Made by a program: the position numbers and the translations under genes. The notes under the pieces were generated by a model that saw nothing but the letters and a program-made list of their open reading frames with translations, had not been told where the DNA came from and made no database searches. 27,042 nucleotides of DNA, taken from contig DEIT01000140.1 of NCBI GenBank assembly GCA_002352635.1, forward strand, positions 21,191-48,232, given 5' to 3'. Shown here piece by piece: positions 8,329 through 15,419 of this stretch (position 1 is the first letter of the stretch; the number at the start of each line of letters is the position of its first letter). Source of the stretch: Hyphomicrobiaceae bacterium UBA2767. Lineage in GTDB: Bacteria; Pseudomonadota; Alphaproteobacteria; Rhizobiales; Methyloligellaceae.

Positions 8329-9480
8329 ATACACATCCATTTCTCGAAGTCGGAACTGGCTGAGCGCCGGTCGAAGACCTGTGCGGAACTTGTAAACCGG
8401 GGCCTGGACGCCCTGCTCATGTTTCGCCAGGAAAGCATGTATTACCTCACTGGCTACGACACATTCGGCTATGTCTTTTTCCAAACACTTGTTCTGACCA
8501 GCGACGACCGCATGGCACTGCTCACTCGCGCACCCGATCTGCGCCAGGCGAGATTTACCTCTGTCATCAAAGACGTTCGTGTATGGAGGGATCGCGCCGA
8601 TGCCGAACCGGCGGAGGATTTGAAGACGCTCCTGTCGGAACTGGGTCTGGAAAACGAACGACTTGGAATCGAATATGATGCCTATGGACTCACCGCCGCG
8701 AACGGGCGAGCTCTTGATGCAAAACTCAATGGATTTGCGGCACTTGAGGATGCGTCCGACATCGTCTCCAGGCTTCGGTTGATAAAGAGCACTGCCGAGA
8801 TCGCATATGTGCGCAAGGCCGCAGAGTTGGCCGATGCTGCGTGGGACAAAGCATTGGAGATCGCAGGACCTGGCGCATTCGAAGGTGATATTCTTGCGGG
8901 CATGCATGGCGAGATATTCCGGCGAGGCGGCGACGATCCGGCAAACGAGTTCATTCTCGGCTCTGGAGAAGGTGCCTTGATGTGCCGCTATTTCACCGGA
9001 CGCCGGCATCTCGAGCGCGAAGACAATCTCACCCTGGAATTCGCCGGCGCCTACCGCCACTACCATTCCTGCCTGTTCCGCACGATACGGATCGGCGAGG
9101 CATCGCAGCACCAGAATGCGCTTTATGATGCAAGCCTCGAGGCGTTGCAGGCATGTGAGGAGGCGCTCGTCCCAGGCCGCACGGTCGGCGAAGTTTTCGA
9201 CGCACATGCGACAACACTCGATAGGGCAGGTCTTGGACGCTATCGCCTCAACGCCTGCGGCTACAGCCTTGGGACAACATTCGCGCCCAGCTGGATGGAC
9301 TGGCCGATGGTGTATGCGCGAAACCCGGTCGTAGTCGAGCCCGATATGGTGTTCTTCCTGCACATGATCATCTTCGATGACGATACAGGAATTCCGGCGT
9401 GCATCGGGCGAACCAGCCTCGTGACGCAATCAGGGGCAGATCCACTCTCCCAGGCCGACCTCGCCTTGCCGATCATGTGA
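8329..9480 (+). CDS. M24-fold (aminopeptidase P / creatinase-like) protein, probable AUA start
   Basis: Pita-bread-fold hydrolase relative. The N-terminal creatinase-like domain (to about residue 150, with LLMFRQESMYYLTGYDTFGYVFF) is followed by the M24 catalytic fold. The first canonical in-frame start is ATG 8419, but the frame upstream back to the stop at 8305 encodes IHIHFSKSELAERRSK, which looks like the normal family N-terminus. GGGAGG at 8318-8323 sits five bases before an ATA at 8329, so translation probably begins there, giving 383 aa. The usual M24 metal ligands appear replaced: the DxG strand reads LEFAGAYRHYHSCLF, the GHGIG position reads CGYSLGT and the EPG position reads LHM. 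The protein is therefore likely metal-independent, as creatinase is, or non-catalytic. Substrate unknown. It ends one base from the convergent PQQ dehydrogenase gene. Confidence 0.8.
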   Translation: MHIHFSKSELAERRSKTCAELVNRGLDALLMFRQESMYYLTGYDTFGYVFFQTLVLTSDDRMALLTRAPDLRQARFTSVIKDVRVWRDRADAEPAEDLKTLLSELGLENERLGIEYDAYGLTAANGRALDAKLNGFAALEDASDIVSRLRLIKSTAEIAYVRKAAELADAAWDKALEIAGPGAFEGDILAGMHGEIFRRGGDDPANEFILGSGEGALMCRYFTGRRHLEREDNLTLEFAGAYRHYHSCLFRTIRIGEASQHQNALYDASLEALQACEEALVPGRTVGEVFDAHATTLDRAGLGRYRLNACGYSLGTTFAPSWMDWPMVYARNPVVVEPDMVFFLHMIIFDDDTGIPACIGRTSLVTQSGADPLSQADLALPIM

Positions 9481-9481
9481 C

Positions 9482-10591
9482 CTACTTCGGCTCCAGACGG
9501 ATGAGCTGTCCGTCGGGTGAATCTGTCAGCACATAGAGATAACCGTCCGGCCCGGAGCGCACATCGCGGATACGCTCTCCCAGTTCCTCAAGCAGCTTTT
9601 CCTGTCCTGCTTCTTTATCGCCATCGAGTTTGACACGGCGCAGATGCCGATCCTTGAGCGCGCCAACGAAGAGATCGCCCTTCCACTGCGGAAATTTGTC
9701 ACCATCGTAGAATGCCATTCCCGACGGAGCGATGGATGGTGTCCAGTGCAATACCGGCTGCTCCATTCCTGGCTTGCGGGTGTCTTTGGAAATAATCGAA
9801 CCGTCATAGTCGATGCCATGAGTGATCACCGGCCAACCGTAGTTGGCGCCTGGTTTGAGGATATTGACCTCATCGCCGCCTCTGGGTCCGTGCTCCTGCG
9901 CCCAGACGATCCCGGTTCGCGGATTGAGCGCCATGCCCTGCACATTTCGGTTGCCATAGGTATAGATTTCAGGAAGCGCGTCCTGACTGTTCGCGAAAGG
10001 ATTGTCCTTCGGTATCGATCCGTCGTCGTTTATCCGCGCGATGGTACCCTGATGGTTGCGCGTGTTCTGGGCACGCTCCATGCGGCCCCGATCACCCATG
10101 GAGATGTAGAGCGTACCGTCCGGTGCGAAAACGAGCCGGGAGCCGAAATGAAGCCCGCCGGAAAGCTTCGGCTTCTGACGGAAAATCGTTTTGACGTCCT
10201 TGAGCGTATTGCCCTCAAGCCGCCCGCGCGCGACCGCGGTCCCCTGACCGCCTGTGCCGGGCTCCGCAAAGCTGAAATAGACGAGATGGTTGTTTTTGAA
10301 ATCCGGGTGCAGTGCCACATCAAGCAGTCCGCCCTGGCCTACAGCCGCGATTTTCGGCAAGCCGGAAACAGGATTCGAAATCGTACCATCGGGCGAAACG
10401 ATGCGCAGCCGGCCAGGCCGCTCCGTCACCAGCATGCGCCCATCGGGCAGGAATGCCATGCCCCATGGATGTTCAAGGCCCTTCGCTACCGTAGCCGTGC
10501 GGTAAGGCTTGTCCCGGGCATAGGAGATCCCCGCTGATACCAGACACAGCGCGGCAAACATCAACAGCAATCCGATGCGGAGAATAGGCAT
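9482..10591 (-). CDS. PQQ-dependent soluble aldose/sugar dehydrogenase (YliI/Asd-like)
   Basis: 369 residues with GGAGG nine bases before ATG 10591. Residues 1-26 form a signal peptide (hydrophobic LRIGLLLMFAALCLVSAG, cleavage near SYA|RD), so the enzyme is periplasmic. The mature part is a six-bladed beta-propeller of the glucose/sorbosone dehydrogenase family: HPWGMAFLPDGRMLVTERPG, GQGGLLDVALHPDF, GGLHFGSRLVFAPDGTLYISM (catalytic-type His in LHFGSR), TYGNRNVQGMA, QEHGPRGGDEVN and GANYGWP. Members oxidise aldose sugars and pass electrons through bound PQQ with calcium. No PQQ biosynthesis gene is in the window, so whether the cofactor is made by the cell or scavenged is unknown. It is convergent with the M24-like gene and divergent from the gamma-glutamyltransferase gene. 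Confidence 0.88.
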   Translation of the reverse strand: MPILRIGLLLMFAALCLVSAGISYARDKPYRTATVAKGLEHPWGMAFLPDGRMLVTERPGRLRIVSPDGTISNPVSGLPKIAAVGQGGLLDVALHPDFKNNHLVYFSFAEPGTGGQGTAVARGRLEGNTLKDVKTIFRQKPKLSGGLHFGSRLVFAPDGTLYISMGDRGRMERAQNTRNHQGTIARINDDGSIPKDNPFANSQDALPEIYTYGNRNVQGMALNPRTGIVWAQEHGPRGGDEVNILKPGANYGWPVITHGIDYDGSIISKDTRKPGMEQPVLHWTPSIAPSGMAFYDGDKFPQWKGDLFVGALKDRHLRRVKLDGDKEAGQEKLLEELGERIRDVRSGPDGYLYVLTDSPDGQLIRLEPK

Positions 10592-10720
10592 TCTTGGTCA
10601 CCTCCGGATGTCTTTGTAACGTACGATAGTCTCCATCTCCGGCGCGGCATAATTGCGACGCCCAACGCGCTTTCAATTCAGGCTATTGCGAGACGAGGCC
10701 CTCACCGCTAGGTAGAGCGC

Positions 10721-12259
10721 ATGGCACAAGCAAAAGGAGTTGTTGCAGCCGGCCACAAGGTCACAGCGCAGGCGGCAAGCGAGGTTTTATGCGAAGGCGG
10801 CAACGCATTCGACGCGGTTATCGCGGCAATGGTTACCGCGACCGTGCCCGAATTCGTTTTCTCCTCCATTGGCGGCGGCGGATTCCTGATGGCGAAACAG
10901 GCCGGGAGCAAGAAGGCAGTTTGCTACGATTTTTTTGCACAAACGCCCCGGATCAAGAAATCCGAAGACGAACTTGAATTCTACGCCATCAATGCGGATT
11001 TCGGCCCGGCAATCCAGGAGTTCCATATTGGCGCCGGAGCGACGGCAACGCCGGGTTTCATTCAAGGCCTATATGCAATTCACGAGGATTTGGGCAGCCT
11101 GCCCATGACCCGGTTGTTCGAGCCGGCAATACTGGCTGCGCGCGACGGTGTCATCGTTACGTCACTTCATGCCTACCTCTACACCATCGTCGCGCCGATC
11201 CTGACAGCCAGCACCTCCGCCGCATCCTGCTTCGCTCCGGGGGGTAAGCTGCTTGGTACAGGCGACACCTACAGGAACGCTGAATTTGCCGACACCCTCG
11301 ACTGCATCGCGCGTGAGGGAGCGCGGCTGTTTACGCAAGGCGAGGTGGCGCAATCCATGGTTGAGCAGTCACTGGACCTAGGCGGCCATCTGACACTGGA
11401 AGACTTGCGCGATTACAATGTCGAGCGGCGCTCTCCCTTGTGCTGGCGCTACCGTAATCATGATGTTTTGCTGAACCCGGCACCGGCAGCCAGCGGCGCG
11501 CTCATTGCCTTCGGGCTCGCACTACTCGAGCGCGTGATTGGCAAGGACATGACGCCTGGCCCGGTACTGCTCGCTCGCGTGATGGAAGAAATAAACACTG
11601 TACGCCAAGCACGCGGCGCGGAATTGGCACAAATCGTAGAAGATCCAACCATCGCCGCCCATGTTGCGGCCCTTGAAGGTCACAAACCGGCAACGCGCGG
11701 CACGACGCATATTTCGATTATCGACGGCAACGGGAATGCGGCGGCGGCGACCATCACCAATGGTGAGGGGAACGGCCACATGGTTCCAAGATGCGGATTC
11801 ATGCTGAACAACATGCTCGGCGAGGAGGATCTGAATCCGGGAGGATTTCATCATTGGAAACCGGATACCCGATTGTCCACCATGATGGCTCCCACCATCC
11901 TCACAAAAGATGGCGATGAAATTACCGTGCTTGGCTCAGGCGGTTCGAACCGTATCCGCAGTGCCATCCTTCAGCTCATCGTCAATCTGCTGGATCGGAA
12001 AATCGGGCTGGATGATGCAGTAAATGCCGCTCGGCTGCATGTGGAGCGCGACGGAACGGTGAGCTTCGAGGAAGCGGCCTGGGACCTTGTTTTCACCGAT
12101 GAGCAGCGTGACACTCTCCTCACCGCATTCCCCGATGCCCATGGCTGGCCTGAGACAAACCTGTTCTTTGGCGGCGTGCACGCGGTCCGCAAAGGGGCGA
12201 AAGGCAAGTTCGAAGGCGTCGGTGACCCAAGGCGCGAGGGCGTGGTCGAAGTCGTGTAA
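10721..12259 (+). CDS. Gamma-glutamyltransferase family protein (no signal peptide)
   Basis: 512-residue Ntn-hydrolase of the gamma-glutamyltranspeptidase family, which hydrolyses or transfers gamma-glutamyl groups from glutathione and relatives after self-cleavage into two subunits. The processing site is seen in RGTTHISIIDGNGNAAAAT: Thr328 would become the N-terminal nucleophile of the small subunit. N-terminal VVAAGHKVTAQAASEVLCEGGNAFDAVIAA is the usual opening. The small subunit has GFMLNNML and the glycine-rich GSGGSNRI oxyanion loop. Unlike the classical periplasmic enzyme, it begins directly with the catalytic fold and has no leader, and it diverges in the segment after NAAAAT, so substrate may differ. 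ATG 10721 is in a good position, but no strong Shine-Dalgarno is seen. It converges on the HNH gene, 15 bases away. The family call is firm, substrate unknown. Confidence 0.87.
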   Translation: MAQAKGVVAAGHKVTAQAASEVLCEGGNAFDAVIAAMVTATVPEFVFSSIGGGGFLMAKQAGSKKAVCYDFFAQTPRIKKSEDELEFYAINADFGPAIQEFHIGAGATATPGFIQGLYAIHEDLGSLPMTRLFEPAILAARDGVIVTSLHAYLYTIVAPILTASTSAASCFAPGGKLLGTGDTYRNAEFADTLDCIAREGARLFTQGEVAQSMVEQSLDLGGHLTLEDLRDYNVERRSPLCWRYRNHDVLLNPAPAASGALIAFGLALLERVIGKDMTPGPVLLARVMEEINTVRQARGAELAQIVEDPTIAAHVAALEGHKPATRGTTHISIIDGNGNAAAATITNGEGNGHMVPRCGFMLNNMLGEEDLNPGGFHHWKPDTRLSTMMAPTILTKDGDEITVLGSGGSNRIRSAILQLIVNLLDRKIGLDDAVNAARLHVERDGTVSFEEAAWDLVFTDEQRDTLLTAFPDAHGWPETNLFFGGVHAVRKGAKGKFEGVGDPRREGVVEVV

Positions 12260-12274
12260 CCAGGAGCGAACGGC

Positions 12275-12838
12275 CTACGGCTCCAATTCTGCATCCCAGT
12301 AGAGATAGTCCATCCAACTCTCGTGCAGATAGTTGGGCGGAAACAGCCGGCCGTTTCGGTGCAGCTCATGCACGGTTGGACGGTAAGGTTTTTGCGCCGG
12401 CCACATTTTTGCGTCGCGGGGCATCTTGCCGCCTTTTCGAAGATTGCAGGGCGCGCAGGCCGCCACGACATTGTCCCAGCGCGTGAGCCCGCCGCGCGAT
12501 CGCGGGATAAGATGGTCGAATGTGAGATCGTTCCTGGCGCCGCAATACTGGCAGGCGAAACGATCGCGCAAGAACACATTGAAGCGTGTGAATGCCGGAT
12601 ACAGCGCCGGCTTCACATAGGTCTTGAGGGAAACGACGCTTGGCAGCTTCATCTCGAAGGACGGGCTGCGAATGGCGCGCTCATATTCCGAGACAATATT
12701 CACCCGATCGAGAAACACCGCCTTGACCGAGTCCTGCCAACCCCACAGCGACAGGGGATAGTAGCTCAACGGCCGGAAGTCGGCGTTCAGTACAAGGGCC
12801 GGAAAATTGTCCGGCGATTTGGTGGCTGTATTCAGCAT
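12275..12838 (-). CDS. HNH endonuclease family protein
   Basis: 187 residues. The HNH motif is complete in the middle: zinc-type CQYCG, then LTFDHLIPRSRGG with the catalytic DH pair, WDNVVAACAPCNLRKGG with the conserved Asn and second CxxC. The N-terminal half (ALVLNADFRPLSYYPLSLWGWQDSVKAVFLDRV) is typical of the widely conserved bacterial HNH proteins of unknown role that stand alone on chromosomes. There is no partner suggesting a restriction system, homing intron or toxin, so I regard it as a housekeeping-type nuclease of undetermined substrate. The start at ATG 12838 has only a weak purine-rich stretch upstream. It is convergent with the gamma-glutamyltransferase gene and divergent from phoR. 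Confidence 0.9.
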   Translation of the reverse strand: MLNTATKSPDNFPALVLNADFRPLSYYPLSLWGWQDSVKAVFLDRVNIVSEYERAIRSPSFEMKLPSVVSLKTYVKPALYPAFTRFNVFLRDRFACQYCGARNDLTFDHLIPRSRGGLTRWDNVVAACAPCNLRKGGKMPRDAKMWPAQKPYRPTVHELHRNGRLFPPNYLHESWMDYLYWDAELEP

Positions 12839-13045
12839 GCGACCGTCTCGCTCAACTCCATTCCCCGCTTGCTCACACGATGGTTCAGGCCTCGTTGCGT
12901 CGCCCGGGCGATTGCGGGCGCAATACTAGGCCTGTGTGTCACATCTGTGAAGACCACACGGTTTTGGGTCTGTTTGGTGTTTTTCCGCTCTTGGCCTAAT
13001 AGAGGCGCTGAGTGAACAGATAGCCCCTTTCCAAACAATGATCAC

Positions 13046-14107
13046 ATGAACGAAGAAGATCTGGTTGTTATTCTGAACGCCCTGACCGAACCAGTTCTGC
13101 TTGTGAACTCGGACAGGCAGATTACGCTTGCCAACCGGGCAGCCACGGAACTCTTTGGCGAAGGGTTGGAAGGTCGCAACCTCGTGCATGCCATCCGCCA
13201 CCCCGATGCATTGGACAGCGTTGATGAAGTCCTGCATGGAAAGGCGGATTCCGAAGCCATCATTTCCATGGCAGGTCCCTTGCGCGAGACCTACAAGGTA
13301 TCGGTCATTCGTCTGGATGATGACCGGGGAATCGATGCCAACGCGATTGTCGGATTGCGCGACATCTCGCACGTGCTTGAGGCGGAGCAAATGCGAAGTG
13401 ATTTCGTGGCGAATGTCAGCCATGAATTGCGCTCCCCCCTGTCTGCGCTGAGCGGCGGCATAGAGACGCTTCAGGGTGCGGCCAGGAACGACCCCGACGC
13501 GCAACTACGGTTCCTCGACATCATGGAACGTGAGGCGGCCCGCATGAACCGCCTGATCGACGATCTCCTGTCCCTCTCGAGTGTTGAGGTTAATGAGCGG
13601 ATCCGCCCGTCGGAACGGGTCAATCTGGAGAGCGTTGTCGAGAGCGCGATTGCGGCCCTGGAAACCCAATCCAAGGCATCAAAAAAACCGATCCGGCTGC
13701 AGCCACCGGATTGCGACTGCACGGTCCTCGGGGACAATGACGAACTGACGCAGGTTTTCCACAACCTGATCGACAATGCGCTTAAGTATAGCCGGGAAAA
13801 CGGCGAGGTCGGAATCTCCATTTCCCAGCGTGATCGTGTAACAGGAATGTCAAGGTCGGCGATTGCGGTCGCCGTGACGGACCAGGGAGACGGGATTCCA
13901 GCTGAGCATGTTCCGCGATTAACCGAGCGATTCTATCGGGTTGATACCAGCCGATCCCGCGACCAGGGTGGCACCGGGCTGGGGCTCGCCATTGTAAAGC
14001 ACATCCTGAATCGTCACCGAGGCAAATTGATAGTCGAGAGCGAGAGTGGCGTTGGGAGCACATTCACCGTGTGTCTTCCTATGGAAAAGCCGGCGCAAAA
14101 GACCTGA
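13046..14107 (+). CDS. phoR: PhoR phosphate-regulon sensor kinase, membrane-less form
   Basis: 353-residue histidine kinase at the head of the Pho module. A PAS domain (about 1-110, VILNALTEPVLLVNSDRQITLANRAATELFG) leads into a HisKA domain with H-box FVANVSHELRSPLSALSGG (His126), then an ATPase domain with N-box FHNLIDNALKYS, DQGDGIP and GGTGLGLAIVKH. Position next to pst genes and the domain order identify PhoR. Most PhoR proteins carry one or two N-terminal membrane segments; here an in-frame TGA lies just upstream of ATG 13046 and no hydrophobic stretch exists in the product, so it should be cytoplasmic or held at the membrane by partners such as PhoU/PstB. No clear Shine-Dalgarno is seen before the start. 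The stop codon directly abuts the PHO box of pstS. Confidence 0.92.
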   Translation: MNEEDLVVILNALTEPVLLVNSDRQITLANRAATELFGEGLEGRNLVHAIRHPDALDSVDEVLHGKADSEAIISMAGPLRETYKVSVIRLDDDRGIDANAIVGLRDISHVLEAEQMRSDFVANVSHELRSPLSALSGGIETLQGAARNDPDAQLRFLDIMEREAARMNRLIDDLLSLSSVEVNERIRPSERVNLESVVESAIAALETQSKASKKPIRLQPPDCDCTVLGDNDELTQVFHNLIDNALKYSRENGEVGISISQRDRVTGMSRSAIAVAVTDQGDGIPAEHVPRLTERFYRVDTSRSRDQGGTGLGLAIVKHILNRHRGKLIVESESGVGSTFTVCLPMEKPAQKT

Positions 14108-14140
14108 CTGTCATAAAAGTTTCGCACAACCTTCATAAAT
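14108..14140 (+). promoter_or_regulatory. PHO box (three 11-bp PhoB-binding units) upstream of pstS
   Basis: Three consecutive 11-base units can be read: CTGTCATAAAA at 14108, then GTTTCGCACAA at 14119, then CCTTCATAAAT at 14130. The first and third match the rhizobial PhoB half-site (CTGTCAT plus an A-rich spacer); the middle one is degenerate. About 11 bases later CATTCTTAT (14151-14159) could be the -10 region, as expected for a PhoB-activated promoter that lacks a good -35. It begins directly after the phoR stop and lies 87 bases upstream of the pstS start, so it should drive pstSCAB-phoU-phoB under phosphate limitation. Confidence 0.8.
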
Positions 14141-14226
14141 CCGAAGCACCCCATTCTTATCGGTAGCGCGCTGGCGGCCACTCACATTTTGGGCGCGCCA
14201 GTTCAAACCACAGGAGTGTGTTTATC

Positions 14227-15297
14227 ATGACTGCAAGATTCAAAATTTCGTCTCTTCTCGCCGTCAGTGCTTTCGCGCTGACAGCGTATGCGGTACCCGC
14301 TCTAGCGGGCCGCGACCACATCAAGATCGTCGGCTCGTCGACGGTGTATCCATATTCTCAAGCAGTTTCGGAAGAATTCGCGAAAACCTCCGGCAAGAAG
14401 GCCCCGGTACTGGAGTCAACCGGCACAGGCGGAGGCATGAAGATCTTCTGCAAAGGTGTCGGTGAAGCACATCCCGACATTACCGGTGCCTCACGAGCAA
14501 TGAAAAAGTCGGAGTGGGAACTCTGCAACAAGAATGGCGTGAAGGACATAACTGAAGTGCTCATCGGTTATGATGGCCTCTCGGTGGCTCTCTCCCGCAA
14601 AGGCGCGGATTTCAATCTGACAAAGCCGCAACTCTTCAAGGCTCTCGCCACGAAGGTCCCGGTGGACGGCAAACTCGTCGCCAATCCCTACAAGAAGTGG
14701 AGTGATATCGACAAATCCCTGCCTGCGACGAACATCATCGTCTATGGCCCGCCTCCAACCTCTGGAACCCGCGACGCATTTGTCGAACTGGCGATGCACA
14801 AGGGCTGTGAAGAGCTGCCATACTTCAAGGCAAAGAAGAAAGAACTCGACAAGAGCGCCTTCAAAAAGCTCATCAAGGCTGACTGTACGCCGATGCGCCA
14901 GGACGGCCCATTTGTCGAGGCTGGCGAGAACGACAATCTCATTGTCCAGCGTCTGGATGCTGACCAGAAGGCGCTTGGCATCTTCGGCTATTCGTTCCTG
15001 TTCGAGAACTCAGACAAGCTGAAGCCGGCCAAGATCGCAGGCGTTGAGCCTTCCTTCGAGACCATCGCTGCCGGCAAGTACACGATCTCGCGGCCGCTCT
15101 TTTTCTACATCAAGAATGCGCACCGCAACGTCATCCCCGGCATGAATGATTTCATCGCCGCGTATGTGACGGATGATGCCATGGGACCGGAGGGCTACCT
15201 GAAAGAGCGCGGCCTCGTCGCGCTGAACGACGAAGTCCGCAAGAAGGTGCAGAAGGCTGCCACCGACAACACAGGCATGTCCCGCTACACCAACTAG
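14227..15297 (+). CDS. pstS: PstS phosphate-binding protein of the Pst ABC importer
   Basis: Periplasmic receptor that delivers phosphate to PstCA. ATG 14227 gives 356 aa with AGGAG ten bases upstream; an in-frame GTG at 14218 is too close to that site. The signal peptide covers residues 1-27 (hydrophobic SSLLAVSAFALTAYAV, cleavage ALA|GRD). The mature protein opens with IKIVGSSTVYPYS, followed by ESTGTGGGMKIFC, DITGASRAMKKSEW and PPPTSGTRDAFVEL, which are the phosphate-contacting loops of the family. It is a soluble binding protein, without a lipobox. First gene after the PHO box, followed by a GC-rich hairpin before pstC, consistent with more PstS than permease being made. Confidence 0.96.
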   Translation: MTARFKISSLLAVSAFALTAYAVPALAGRDHIKIVGSSTVYPYSQAVSEEFAKTSGKKAPVLESTGTGGGMKIFCKGVGEAHPDITGASRAMKKSEWELCNKNGVKDITEVLIGYDGLSVALSRKGADFNLTKPQLFKALATKVPVDGKLVANPYKKWSDIDKSLPATNIIVYGPPPTSGTRDAFVELAMHKGCEELPYFKAKKKELDKSAFKKLIKADCTPMRQDGPFVEAGENDNLIVQRLDADQKALGIFGYSFLFENSDKLKPAKIAGVEPSFETIAAGKYTISRPLFFYIKNAHRNVIPGMNDFIAAYVTDDAMGPEGYLKERGLVALNDEVRKKVQKAATDNTGMSRYTN

Positions 15298-15311
15298 TAC
15301 GCCAAAACCCG

Positions 15312-15347
15312 GGCCGGCCGAGAGTAACTTTCAACGTATGGCCGGCC
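15312..15347 (+). promoter_or_regulatory. GGCCGGCC inverted repeat between pstS and pstC
   Basis: GGCCGGCC occurs at 15312-15319 and again at 15340-15347, separated by 20 bases. Because each copy is self-complementary, the two can pair as an 8-bp GC-only stem in the transcript. No T-run follows, so it is more likely a partial terminator or a 3' end stabiliser for the pstS mRNA than a full stop. Confidence 0.55.
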
Positions 15348-15419
15348 TGATCACTTTCTGAGGCGAAGTCCTCGCAGTTTCATCGCAACATGTGATTTTC
15401 GCGTATGAGGGGCGACCCA

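Noticed and set aside
8191..9429. Long minus-strand open frame (412 codons) opposite the M24-like gene
   Set aside because: It mirrors the codon pattern of the plus-strand gene, has no recognisable domain, and crosses the end of the upstream secreted-protein gene; typical antisense frame in GC-rich DNA.
9644..10537. Plus-strand open frame of 297 codons inside the PQQ dehydrogenase gene
   Set aside because: Antisense shadow of a well-supported gene.
12932..12951. CTGTGTG and CTGTGAA words upstream of phoR as a second PHO box
   Set aside because: Spacing is 13 rather than 11 bases and the A-rich spacers are absent, so the match is not convincing.
12323..13015. Plus-strand open frame running opposite the HNH gene towards phoR
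   Set aside because: Considered as a possible lost PhoR N-terminus, but it ends before phoR and has no membrane helix resembling a sensor; it is the complement of the HNH gene.
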